The notes beneath the pieces are model-generated. The model did not search any database. It was not told where the DNA came from and worked only from the letters and a program-made list of their open reading frames with translations. A stretch of 11,982 nucleotides of DNA from Lachnospiraceae bacterium (lineage in GTDB: Bacteria; Bacillota; Clostridia; Lachnospirales; Lachnospiraceae), in assembly GCA_017475845.1 (NCBI GenBank), contig JAFVEU010000014.1:1-11982 (forward strand), written 5' to 3'. Below are positions 1 to 7,110 of this stretch, piece after piece; the first letter of the stretch is position 1, and the number at the start of each line of letters is the position of its first letter. The position numbers were made by a program, and so were the translations under genes.

Positions 1-166
1 TGAGGTTCCTCCCGTCCTGTACCGCCTGCTTAACATACGGCTCCATGAAAAGCTTAAACTGATCCAGGTCATCAACCCTCCAAACCACATTATCCCCCAG
101 CCGGATATTATCAAAATTCTTATCCATCTCGGGAATGCCTGATAACACTCTGTCAAAAGCTGCCAT
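1..166 (-). CDS. N-terminus of a PEP/pyruvate-binding (PEP synthase-like) protein, truncated by window edge
   Basis: The first 55 codons of a gene that continues beyond the left edge. The start is an ATG at 166-164 with the Shine-Dalgarno AAAGGAGAG just upstream. The peptide begins MAAFDRVLSGIPEMD and contains NIRLGDNVVW and FMEPYVKQA. From memory, this matches the N-terminal segment of large clostridial proteins annotated as PEP/pyruvate-binding or pyruvate, phosphate dikinase-like, whose opening SGIPxMD part resembles a KaiC/RecA-type fold. That match is recalled, not computed, and no catalytic domain is visible here. The gene lies downstream of thiN on the same strand but is separated from it by a terminator and has its own promoter (237-265), so it is probably a separate transcription unit. 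The existence of the gene is well supported; the product name is tentative. Confidence 0.6.
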   Translation of the reverse strand, partial: MAAFDRVLSGIPEMDKNFDNIRLGDNVVWRVDDLDQFKLFMEPYVKQAVQDGRNL

Positions 167-181
167 GATCTCTCCTTTCTG

Positions 182-206
182 TTTTGCCAAAAAGAAAAAG
201 GCAAAA
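182..206 (-). promoter_or_regulatory. Alternative (antiterminator-like) hairpin in the leader
   Basis: On the minus strand the 3' arm of the terminator contains TTTTGCC (206-200). It can instead pair perfectly with GGCAAAA (188-182), giving a 7-bp stem with an 11-nt U-rich loop. The two structures are mutually exclusive, as expected of an attenuator. The terminator stem is longer and should win by default. No ligand-binding aptamer was recognised. The pairing is seen in sequence; its function is inferred. Confidence 0.4.
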
Positions 207-229
207 GCACCTGTCCGGCGCCTTTGCCT
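189..229 (-). terminator. Intrinsic terminator after thiN, also the leader hairpin of the next gene
   Basis: Read on the minus strand, a 13-bp stem (arms 229-217 and 211-199, two G-U pairs) closes a 5-nt loop and is followed by ten bases of which nine are T (198-189). This is a textbook rho-independent terminator for the thiN operon. It also lies immediately downstream of the predicted start of the promoter at 237-265, so it could attenuate the gene at the left edge. Confidence 0.85.
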
Positions 230-236
230 CTCATCA

Positions 237-265
237 ATAATACATCAGTTCTCTTTTCAAGTCAA
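237..265 (-). promoter_or_regulatory. Sigma-A-type promoter for the left-edge gene
   Basis: On the minus strand, TTGACT (265-260), a 17-bp spacer and TATTAT (242-237). The -35 box overlaps the thiN stop codon. The predicted transcription start is near 230, giving a leader of about 65 nt that opens directly with the terminator-type hairpin. Confidence 0.7.
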
Positions 266-919
266 AACAGTCCTGTCACCTCTTACCTTTACAAGAAGAA
301 GTCTCCCCTCTCTGACAGAGACCTTAGCGGTCCTTCCCGGGAGCACCTCGTTGCTGATACCATACTGGTAATCACAGGTGATCTCCCCGTCCTTAAGGGG
401 ATACTTTGCATTCTCTATATCTATACCCCGGGCCTCCCCGGAGATGTTCAGCAATGAAAAGAATTCACAGTCATCACTGATAAATGAAGGGGATCCGGAG
501 ACTATCTCCATCTCCGAACAGTCATCGATTATGCGGCCCTTTTTCCCCATGGTATCAAGGTACAGTAACAGCGAAACATTTCCCAGGGAATGGTCGAATC
601 TTCCTCCTATGACTCCGATCAGCAGGAAATCCCCGTATCCCCGTCTGACAGCTTCCTTTACGGCAAACACCGTATCCGTGTCGTCCTTTTCCCTGGGAAG
701 CACAATGGTCTCGGTGTCAAGCCCGGGGTTTTCATGGGAATCAAAATCCCCCACTATCAGATCGGGCTTAATACCAAGCCCTTCCATGTGCCTTAAGCCG
801 CTGTCGCAGAAAACAAAGAGATCATCATCCTTCAGTCTGTCCTTAATGAGACCGTAATCTCCGATCACAGCGCCCCCGATGATAACACATCGCCTGTTGC
901 TCACGGCAGGATCACCCAT
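257..919 (-). CDS. thiN: Thiamine diphosphokinase
   Basis: Cytosolic enzyme (220 aa) transferring diphosphate from ATP to thiamine, making the cofactor thiamine diphosphate in the salvage branch of thiamine metabolism. Family hallmarks are present: a Rossmann-like opening (CVIIGGAVIGD), the DSG motif near residue 39, IVGDFDS around 55-61, EKDDTDT near 78-84 with the acidic metal/ATP-binding residues, and GVIGGRFDHSLGN around 102-114. The C-terminal half is the beta-rich thiamine-binding domain typical of the family, and the length is normal. The ATG start overlaps the stop of the upstream PAP2 gene by 8 bases (912-919), with AAGGAG about 12 bases upstream inside that gene, so translation is probably coupled. 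The gene ends at a strong terminator. No TPP riboswitch was seen upstream. The family assignment is secure. Confidence 0.93.
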   Translation of the reverse strand: MGDPAVSNRRCVIIGGAVIGDYGLIKDRLKDDDLFVFCDSGLRHMEGLGIKPDLIVGDFDSHENPGLDTETIVLPREKDDTDTVFAVKEAVRRGYGDFLLIGVIGGRFDHSLGNVSLLLYLDTMGKKGRIIDDCSEMEIVSGSPSFISDDCEFFSLLNISGEARGIDIENAKYPLKDGEITCDYQYGISNEVLPGRTAKVSVREGRLLLVKVRGDRTVLT

Positions 920-1883
920 TATCCGCTGCCACTCCTTTTTCCGTCTCTTTCCTTATGACTATGGGCCAGACGATAAGCGCAAACATGGTAAGCATTGCCC
1001 TGGCTATAAAATTCCCCCAGTGTCCGCCGAAAAGCAGGACAATGGTCGCAGGAGCAAGCAGCTCCTTCCACGCCATCAGAATGGCTGCACCGGCACAGGT
1101 AAGCATGGGAAGATTTGCTGCGGCCGCTCCTGTGGGGATTTCATAATGGATATAATGGCGTTCAACATAGCTTCCGACCAATAATCCGAAAAAGCCGCCA
1201 CAGGCCTTAAAAGTATCGTTCATCATTTTCTGCGGATCAACAAGCAGAGCCCCATCCACATAATCCATGGGGTAAGGTTTCACCTGAATGTATATAAGCG
1301 TTGCTATAACAACAATAACGCCGAGGAAAGTCAGTTTATCAATAAGCGCTTCATTATCCCCTATCTTATCCTGCACCTTTCCCACAACGATAACTATGAT
1401 CAGAGATACAGTGAATCCCACCACCACGTCCTGGGGCGTATGCACTCCGAGAAAATTCCGCGAAAAACATGTGAGTAATAAAAGGATCCCTGACAGCACC
1501 GCAAGCCATGGCCGTTTATCCTTCTGCCATGGTATGACAGGCCCGTACAGCGTGGTAGCTGCGGTGGAATGCCCGCTGGGGAAGGAATACCCCGTGGCCG
1601 CCACCTTTGAGTCTCCCGCCGGTTCTATCAGGTCGGACCGGATCCAGGGACGGTAAGCGCAGACTGTAAGCTTTAATATCCCGTTTAATATCTCCCCGCA
1701 CCAGTAAATGTTCAGGAACCGGTAGCCCCATTTTCTGCTTACTCCCCAGAAGATAACGAAGGGAAGAAAAGGCAGGATATCCACCGCAAATTTGGACAAT
1801 GCGTTAAAAAACTCATCAAACATGCCTCCCGTTGCAGTCCTTATCCCCTGCAGCCATAAAAGATACTGAATGTCAAAACTCAT
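912..1883 (-). CDS. PAP2-family membrane phosphatase
   Basis: Polytopic membrane protein of 323 aa with the complete PAP2 (type 2 phosphatidic acid phosphatase) signature: KLTVCAYRP at 71-79 (K-x6-RP), PSGH at 102-105 and SRNFLGVHTPQD at 141-152 (SR-x5-H-x3-D). The nucleophile should be His148, assisted by His105 and Asp152. Members dephosphorylate lipid phosphates such as phosphatidate or undecaprenyl diphosphate on the outer face of the membrane; the substrate cannot be told from sequence. The core ends near residue 170. A further roughly 150 residues hold several more predicted membrane segments (about 185-200, 228-240, 258-285 and 295-311), a longer tail than in minimal PAP2 proteins. AAGGAG lies 7 bases before the ATG. 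It sits 58 bases after the aldo/keto reductase and overlaps thiN, so it is probably the middle gene of an operon. Confidence 0.9.
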   Translation of the reverse strand: MSFDIQYLLWLQGIRTATGGMFDEFFNALSKFAVDILPFLPFVIFWGVSRKWGYRFLNIYWCGEILNGILKLTVCAYRPWIRSDLIEPAGDSKVAATGYSFPSGHSTAATTLYGPVIPWQKDKRPWLAVLSGILLLLTCFSRNFLGVHTPQDVVVGFTVSLIIVIVVGKVQDKIGDNEALIDKLTFLGVIVVIATLIYIQVKPYPMDYVDGALLVDPQKMMNDTFKACGGFFGLLVGSYVERHYIHYEIPTGAAAANLPMLTCAGAAILMAWKELLAPATIVLLFGGHWGNFIARAMLTMFALIVWPIVIRKETEKGVAADNG

Positions 1884-1941
1884 AATACTCTCCTTTCACC
1901 TAAAAAACCGGAAACACCTCTCCCTTCATCTGCCCTCCTGA

Positions 1942-3081
1942 TCAGCCCTCCCCCGCCGGGGTTTGATCAAGTATCCCTGCCGCCTCCTTCATAAGCTCTA
2001 TGATGGGCAGGTGCTGGGGGCATACGCTCTCACACTGCCCGCAGCCTATGCAGTCCGAAGCCTTTCCGCTCCTCTCCGTAAGTCCGGAATAGAAGTTCTT
2101 CGATCTCCAGTCATCGGGATAACGGCGGAGGGTGTTGATAGTCCTGAATATATCGGGAATACTGATCTTCTGAGGACAGCCGTCACAGCAGTACCTGCAG
2201 GAAGTACATCCTATCTGGGGCATGGAGAGCACTTCCTCCGTCACCTCATTGATCAGACTGAACTCGTCATCGGCCAGGGGCTCAAAATCAGTAAAGGTAC
2301 CTATGTTGTCCTCCATCTGCTCTTCATTGGACATGCCGGACAGGATGGTCATGACTCCCGGAAGGGAACCCACAAAACGGAGGGCCCAGGAAGCTACGGA
2401 CTTCTCCGGCTGTCTTGCCCTGAACTTTTTTTCCACCTCAGGTCCCAGATCCGCAAGCATCCCGCCTCTTACCGGTTCCATTACGATTATGGGGATATTT
2501 CTGTCCCTTAAGATCTCATAGAGCTGCTGGGATCTTACCACAGGATTGGTCCTGTCCAGATAGTTTAACTGTATCTGCACGAACTCAACCTCCGGATGCT
2601 TATCCAGCACCTCAGTCAAAAGCTCGGGACTTCCGTGAAAAGAAAAACCGAAATGCCGGATCTTCCCCTCCTCTTTTTTCTTTAAACCCCATTCAAAGCA
2701 GTCATATTTCTCGTAGGTATCATAATTGTTCCCTTCCTCGATGGAATGAAGGAGGTAGAGGTCAAAATAGTCCACGCCGGTCCGCTCCAGCTGTTCGTTA
2801 AAGATCCTTTCCACATCCTCCGCCCTTTTTATCTCCCAGGCGGGAAGCTTTGTTGCGATCATAAAGCTGTCTCTGGGATAGCGCTTTACCAGTGCCTCTC
2901 TGGCAGCCACCTCGGATCTTCCCCCGTGATATACATAGGCCGTGTCAAAGTAGTTCATACCGGTTTTCATGTACCTGTCCACCATACGGCACACATGATC
3001 CTGGTCTATGACACCATTCTTTTCGGGAAGCCTCATAAGACCGAAACCCAGTTTAGGCATAATGCTTAAATCAATACTCAT
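1942..3081 (-). CDS. Aldo/keto reductase with C-terminal double 4Fe-4S ferredoxin domain
   Basis: Predicted cytosolic oxidoreductase of 379 aa. The N-terminal TIM barrel opens with LGFGLMRLP and carries the family tetrad: Asp46 and Tyr51 in FDTAYVYHG, Lys78 in IATKLP and His112 in YLLHS. The C-terminus has two 4Fe-4S motifs: C292-C295-C298-C302-P and C344-C347-C350-C354-P. This fusion is common in anaerobic clostridia; physiological substrate and electron partner are unknown. Start choice: the frame is open to a TTG at 3111 with GGGGAG 6 bases upstream, about 20 bases from the predicted transcript start. I prefer the ATG at 3081, which has AAAGGA 5 bases upstream and leads sooner into the barrel. 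The TTG start would add 10 residues. First gene of the operon with the PAP2 protein and thiN; no obvious biochemical link among them. Confidence 0.88.
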   Translation of the reverse strand: MSIDLSIMPKLGFGLMRLPEKNGVIDQDHVCRMVDRYMKTGMNYFDTAYVYHGGRSEVAAREALVKRYPRDSFMIATKLPAWEIKRAEDVERIFNEQLERTGVDYFDLYLLHSIEEGNNYDTYEKYDCFEWGLKKKEEGKIRHFGFSFHGSPELLTEVLDKHPEVEFVQIQLNYLDRTNPVVRSQQLYEILRDRNIPIIVMEPVRGGMLADLGPEVEKKFRARQPEKSVASWALRFVGSLPGVMTILSGMSNEEQMEDNIGTFTDFEPLADDEFSLINEVTEEVLSMPQIGCTSCRYCCDGCPQKISIPDIFRTINTLRRYPDDWRSKNFYSGLTERSGKASDCIGCGQCESVCPQHLPIIELMKEAAGILDQTPAGEG

Positions 3082-3094
3082 AACGATCCTTTCC

Positions 3095-3109
3095 GCCATA
3101 GGGTATGGC
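3095..3109 (-). promoter_or_regulatory. Perfect 6-bp inverted repeat at the aldo/keto reductase start region
   Basis: GCCATA and TATGGC flank three bases. In the mRNA this forms a small hairpin lying between the upstream TTG with its Shine-Dalgarno and the AAAGGA used for the preferred ATG at 3081. It could be an operator or influence start selection, but it may also be chance. Confidence 0.3.
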
Positions 3110-3139
3110 AAAATGCACTCCCCTCTTTTATCGCTCTAA

Positions 3140-3168
3140 ATTATACTACCCGCGCCGGATTTTGACCA
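3140..3168 (-). promoter_or_regulatory. Promoter of the aldo/keto reductase-PAP2-thiN operon
   Basis: On the minus strand, TGGTCA (3168-3163), a 17-bp spacer and a perfect TATAAT (3145-3140). The start site is predicted near 3132. It is divergent from the corA promoter in the 217-bp gap between the two genes, and no other element was recognised there. Confidence 0.65.
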
Positions 3169-3253
3169 CCTGTCCTTTTTATTGATTCGCTTATCCGGAA
3201 CCCTTCCCTCCCCGGTCCCGGAAAAACTGTGACTGTTCCCAACCGTAAAAAAT

Positions 3254-3283
3254 CTGCCACATTCTCTCATTTCATCGTATAAT
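3254..3283 (+). promoter_or_regulatory. Promoter of corA
   Basis: CTGCCA (3254-3259, four of six matches to the -35 consensus), an 18-bp spacer and a perfect TATAAT (3278-3283). The predicted start is near 3290, about 40 bases before the corA start codon. No Mg2+ sensor (M-box) is possible in a leader this short. Confidence 0.55.
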
Positions 3284-3328
3284 AACTGCAGGCTCTTTCC
3301 TGGCTCTCAAATAAGGGAGGAAACAAAG

Positions 3329-4243
3329 ATGTATTATCTGATAGACACCATACTGAAAGAATGCTCAGCAGAAGAATGTCACAGCGGAACAAACCAATAT
3401 GTGGCGGTTTTAACCCCGGAGGAGTGGAACACGGAAAGCGATTCCTATGATATGGGAATTGATATGGAACCCGACACGCCTGAGATCTATACCACGAAGG
3501 CTGAAGTGAACTATGATTCCGTAACCGGTACCTTTGCGATCCCCGACCGGAACGATATGTCGGGAGAGTACATAAAGTTTTCCTTTGCTCTTGATGAGAA
3601 GGGCGTGGTCTTTATCGATGCCAACGGCACTGTTTCAAGGAAAATCAACAAGATCCTGAACACCAAAAAATGGCGTTTTCCCAGTCTTGAAAGATTCATA
3701 TATGACTTTCTTGAACAGATGATCCATGAAGACCCGCGGATCCTTGAAAACTATGAAAGAAAGCTGGATATCATAGATAATGATATAGACTGCGGCAAAG
3801 AGGGCGACCTCGATACATTAAACGATATCAGAGGGTATCTCAGGGATCTCAGGACCCATTACAATCAGCTCATGGACCTGGCCCAGGAATTCGAAGAGAA
3901 TGAGAACAGTTTTTTCCAGCCGGATCATCTGCGCTTTTTCCGGCTTTTTTCCAGCAGGGTTTCCAGGCTCCATGAAATGGTCAATTCTCTTCTCGATTAT
4001 ACTAACCAGATCCGTGACACTTACCAGTCACGGCTCGATGTGAAGCAGAACCGCATCATGACTGTACTTACGGTTGTCACCACCATATTTATGCCCCTTA
4101 CGCTTATCGTTGGATGGTACGGCATGAATTTCAAATATATGCCGGAACTGGATTCTGTCTGGGGCTATCCGGTGGTCATCATAGTGTCGCTTCTCATCGT
4201 AATATCCAGTCTGCTGTTCTTTAAGCGAAAGAAGTGGCTGTGA
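3329..4243 (+). CDS. corA: CorA-family divalent cation (Mg2+) transporter
   Basis: Inner-membrane channel of 304 aa that as a pentamer carries Mg2+ (or Co2+/Ni2+) into the cell. The pattern is classic: a soluble alpha/beta N-terminal domain (1 to about 120), a long helical stalk (about 120-242, rich in charged residues), then two C-terminal membrane helices (about 243-262 and 280-298) and a basic tail. The selectivity motif GMN is at 265-267 within WYGMNF, just after TM1, as in all CorA proteins. The loop between the helices contains acidic MPELDS, consistent with the cation-attracting loop. GGGAGG lies 9 bases before the ATG. The gene has its own promoter and appears monocistronic; the next gene starts 120 bases later behind another promoter. 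No clear terminator was found after it. Ion specificity cannot be read from sequence. Confidence 0.92.
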   Translation: MYYLIDTILKECSAEECHSGTNQYVAVLTPEEWNTESDSYDMGIDMEPDTPEIYTTKAEVNYDSVTGTFAIPDRNDMSGEYIKFSFALDEKGVVFIDANGTVSRKINKILNTKKWRFPSLERFIYDFLEQMIHEDPRILENYERKLDIIDNDIDCGKEGDLDTLNDIRGYLRDLRTHYNQLMDLAQEFEENENSFFQPDHLRFFRLFSSRVSRLHEMVNSLLDYTNQIRDTYQSRLDVKQNRIMTVLTVVTTIFMPLTLIVGWYGMNFKYMPELDSVWGYPVVIIVSLLIVISSLLFFKRKKWL

Positions 4244-4280
4244 ACAGGAACAGGAGCTTTGCCGTGCGATCCGGCATGAT

Positions 4281-4309
4281 TTGAAATGCGCAGCAAACAG
4301 TTCTATAAT
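4281..4309 (+). promoter_or_regulatory. Promoter of the diguanylate cyclase/lectin lipoprotein pair
   Basis: TTGAAA (4281-4286), a 17-bp spacer and a perfect TATAAT (4304-4309), a near-consensus housekeeping promoter. The predicted start is near 4316, leaving a leader of about 48 bases that ends in the Shine-Dalgarno AGAGGAG at 4353-4359. Confidence 0.75.
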
Positions 4310-4363
4310 GGGTATCTCCGAATAAGGAAGATATCATGAAAGCCGGTATGAAAAGAGGAGAAA

Positions 4364-5755
4364 ATGAATTATTCCGATCTCGTTAATTCTGTCAGGGGTG
4401 TAGCCTGCATATTGTCTTTAAGAAAATCCCCGGATAAGTGCTCCGGTGAGATAACCATAGCTGCTGCCAACAGGGATTATCTGGCATCCGTCAATAGGCT
4501 GGATGAGGAGTTTGTTCCCAACAGGCCCTATACCTATTACGTTGCCCGGGATACGAATTTCGAAGCCCTTGCCGCCGGTTGCATAACAGCGGGAACCATC
4601 TCCCATCAGTATGTCAACGCAGGTCTTTACGAAGCCTGGCTTGACATCTATATGATCCCCTTGGAAAAGGATGAGGAGGGCAACGGCTACTGTATATTTA
4701 CCTATGAGATGACTCCCAGATCCGATGCCGAAAAGATGATCAAGGTATCCATACAGACAGCTTATTCCGTACTGAAGACCTGTATCACCTTCCGGGAAAA
4801 CAACAGCTTCAGGAAGACTCTGGATTCCGTAGTAAAGGATCTGAGACGCCAGTGTGATTCTGAAGGCTGCGCTATAATCCTCACCGATCCGGCAGAAAGA
4901 AGGATCGATATCATGAGCTTTGATAACGAAGGAACCTTTGCTCCCGTGGATGAAGACGTTTTCTTCAAGCCGGAGTTTTATGATGTGGTGGAAAAATGGC
5001 GCGATATCATGGCAGGATCAAACTGTTTCATCATTCCCAGCGAAGATAAGTTAACAGAAGTTGAAAAGAAGGATGCAAACTGGTACAGGACCCTGATCAT
5101 TTCAGGTGTCAAAAACCTGGTCTTATACCCCCTGAGAGTAGATGATAATCTTTACGGCTATATTTTTGCCACCAATTTCAATCCCGACAGGACTCACTTC
5201 ATAAGGGAAGTGATGGAGATAAATTCCTTCGTGCTGTCAGCCGAGGTGGAAAACTACCGTATGCGTAAGAGTCTTGAGAAGCTTAGCAGGACCGATATGC
5301 TCACAGGTGTCCTTAACCGCAATGCCATGAATAAGAAGATAAACGACCTGGATTCCGGTGAAGTTGAGTTCAGGCACGGTCTCGGGGTGGTTTTTGTGGA
5401 TGTCAACGGCTTAAAGACCGCCAACGACACAAAAGGTCATAACGAGGGCGATAAGATACTGGTAAATGTCTCGGACAAGCTGAAATCCGTATTTGATGAA
5501 AAAGAAATATACCGGGCCGGGGGAGACGAATTCCTGATAATCACCGATATGGAAAAATATAAGTTCTATGCGTCTTTTGAAAAGCTGAGATCCCTTTCCG
5601 GAGTGGAGGGCGAGCCTTCCTTTGCCCTGGGAGCCCATTATGATGATGCTGAAATGAATATCAAAAAGACCATGCGGATCGCCGATTCAAATATGTATGA
5701 GAACAAGGCGGAATATTACGGATCCCATCCCAACGCAGACAGAAGAACACATTAA
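4364..5755 (+). CDS. Soluble diguanylate cyclase with PAS-like and GAF-like sensor domains (GGDEF)
   Basis: Predicted cytosolic enzyme (463 aa) making cyclic di-GMP from two GTP. Residues 1 to about 140 form a PAS-like module (motifs FVPNRPYTYYVARDTNFEA and LDIYMIPLE) that, from memory, recurs in Lachnospiraceae GGDEF proteins. About 147-295 looks GAF-like (AIILTD, LVLYPLRVDDNLYGYIFATN), followed by a short linker helix. The GGDEF domain is about 302-455: DMLTGVLNR at 311-319, metal-binding Asp346 in FVDVNGLK, GHNEGD at 358-363, and an intact GGDEF at 386-390. The usual RxxD inhibitory site five residues before GGDEF is absent, so product feedback there is unlikely. No transmembrane segment is visible, so the signal is probably intracellular. 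RGGAG precedes the ATG and a strong promoter lies upstream. The lectin lipoprotein gene starts 16 bases downstream, so the two are probably co-transcribed. Confidence 0.9.
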   Translation: MNYSDLVNSVRGVACILSLRKSPDKCSGEITIAAANRDYLASVNRLDEEFVPNRPYTYYVARDTNFEALAAGCITAGTISHQYVNAGLYEAWLDIYMIPLEKDEEGNGYCIFTYEMTPRSDAEKMIKVSIQTAYSVLKTCITFRENNSFRKTLDSVVKDLRRQCDSEGCAIILTDPAERRIDIMSFDNEGTFAPVDEDVFFKPEFYDVVEKWRDIMAGSNCFIIPSEDKLTEVEKKDANWYRTLIISGVKNLVLYPLRVDDNLYGYIFATNFNPDRTHFIREVMEINSFVLSAEVENYRMRKSLEKLSRTDMLTGVLNRNAMNKKINDLDSGEVEFRHGLGVVFVDVNGLKTANDTKGHNEGDKILVNVSDKLKSVFDEKEIYRAGGDEFLIITDMEKYKFYASFEKLRSLSGVEGEPSFALGAHYDDAEMNIKKTMRIADSNMYENKAEYYGSHPNADRRTH

Positions 5756-5771
5756 AACGGAGAGTGACAGA

Positions 5772-7073
5772 ATGCTCAGAAAAGGAAGTAAACAGAATAA
5801 ACCCGGGGTCATCACCGTTTTCATGACTATCCTTGCTGTCACGGTATCCATGCTCTTTTTTGTTTCCTGCGGAAAAGAGAAAGGGGAAAAAGCACCGGGA
5901 TCCGGTTCTTACGAAACCGGGACTGCGGAAACAAAGGACAGCTCCATACCGGAGGAGCTTCCCGCAAAAACAGCTCCCGCCGGGTTCACCGGTGCCGGGG
6001 AAAATTCCGAGGACTCCGGCCCCGAAGAAAGCACCGATATCATAACCGGAGAAGATACAGCGGAGAACGATCTCTCCTGGGCCGAAGCATATCACAGGCA
6101 TCTGGTGGATTTCGGCAGGACATTTGACGGCTACGAATACAGCGGGCCGGAGTACAGAAGCTACGATTACATCTATGTGAATGATGACGACATCCCGGAG
6201 CTTGTGATACAGGGTCAGGATGAGGCCACCGGAAATATCATACTTACTTATAAAGACGGAAAGATAGATGAACTGCAGACCAGCCGGCTCTATTTTGACT
6301 ATATTGAAAGGGGCAATCTTTTAAGGAATTCCGACGGCCACATGGGAGGATATTACGATTATATCTATTCCATCAAATACGGGAAGTGGCAGATGGAGAA
6401 CTGCGGAGAATATTATGTGGAAGACAATTCCGTCATGTGGGATGATGATGACCTTATCTACGAGTGGAACGGAAAAAAGGTGAGCCGTTCCGGGTATGAA
6501 AAGGAACTTCAAAACGCCTATGATCAGAGCAAAGCCGTGCCCGGCTCCGGTATCCTTGGATATGAAGAGATCCTGGATAAGCTTGATAACAGCGCACGCG
6601 GTGTGGAAGATGTCTTTCTGGAGGATTCCAAAGATATCCATAAGTATGAAGTGATAGTAAAAGACGTGACCTGGAAGGAAGCCCTGGACGACTGCAAAGC
6701 GCGAGGGGGTTATCTGCTAAGGATAAATACTTCGGAAGAAAAGTATCATATTGAGGATATGCTTAAGAATAACGGTCAGGAAAGGCTGGTGATCTGGCTG
6801 GGAGGATGCCTGAACCTGAAGGACGGTCACTATCACTGGTATGACGGGGAAAAATTCGGCCAGGCAGCTCTGGACAGCGATAAATACTATCAGTTCTTCT
6901 GGCTGAACGGAGAGCCCAGCTTTACCGGGGTGAACGCAGACGGAAATATGACGGATGAAAACTATATGTGCATGTTCCGGGTAAAGGGATACTGGGCGTG
7001 GAACGACGTTCCGGAGGACATAAGCCCCTTCTACGGCGGAAGGGTCGCCTATATCTGTGAATATGACAACTGA
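5772..7073 (+). CDS. Lipoprotein with C-terminal C-type lectin-like domain
   Basis: Predicted surface lipoprotein of 433 aa. The ATG at 5772 has ACGGAG upstream; the frame is open further upstream, but that would overlap the cyclase and displace the signal peptide. Residues 1-33 are a basic-hydrophobic signal ending in FVSC, so Cys33 is the likely lipidation site (Phe at -3 is slightly unusual). About 34-100 is a Gly/Ser/Glu/Pro-rich linker. About 103-255 is a globular region with YDYIYVNDDDIPELVI, resembling the D-x-D-x-IPELI strands of clostridial surface lipoproteins. About 290-433 is a C-type lectin-like domain: WKEALDDC, GGYLLRI, VIWLGG, WYDGEKF, WLNGEP, WAWNDVP and final YICEY. Cys308-Cys429 should form the conserved disulfide, with Cys346 and Cys400 available for a second. 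Ligand (glycan or protein) is unknown. Likely the second gene of an operon with the cyclase. Confidence 0.85.
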   Translation: MLRKGSKQNKPGVITVFMTILAVTVSMLFFVSCGKEKGEKAPGSGSYETGTAETKDSSIPEELPAKTAPAGFTGAGENSEDSGPEESTDIITGEDTAENDLSWAEAYHRHLVDFGRTFDGYEYSGPEYRSYDYIYVNDDDIPELVIQGQDEATGNIILTYKDGKIDELQTSRLYFDYIERGNLLRNSDGHMGGYYDYIYSIKYGKWQMENCGEYYVEDNSVMWDDDDLIYEWNGKKVSRSGYEKELQNAYDQSKAVPGSGILGYEEILDKLDNSARGVEDVFLEDSKDIHKYEVIVKDVTWKEALDDCKARGGYLLRINTSEEKYHIEDMLKNNGQERLVIWLGGCLNLKDGHYHWYDGEKFGQAALDSDKYYQFFWLNGEPSFTGVNADGNMTDENYMCMFRVKGYWAWNDVPEDISPFYGGRVAYICEYDN

Positions 7074-7110
7074 TTCAGAGTCCGTAGGGTTCCGGACAGA
7101 TACTGCGTGA

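Noticed and set aside
920..1000. TPP riboswitch controlling thiN
   Set aside because: The region upstream of thiN is coding sequence of the PAP2 gene, and no THI-box motif was seen there or upstream of the operon.
4244..4280. Terminator after corA
   Set aside because: Only a 5-bp TGCCG/CGGCA stem with no T tract is present; too weak to call.
5697..5771. Upstream extension of the lectin lipoprotein frame to an ATG at 5697
   Set aside because: It would overlap the cyclase gene and put 25 polar residues before the signal peptide; the ATG at 5772 has a Shine-Dalgarno and gives a normal lipoprotein signal.
7074..7110. Bidirectional terminator between the convergent lectin and cyclase genes
   Set aside because: A GTCCG/CGGAC stem with an 8-nt loop can form, but no T tract follows on either strand.
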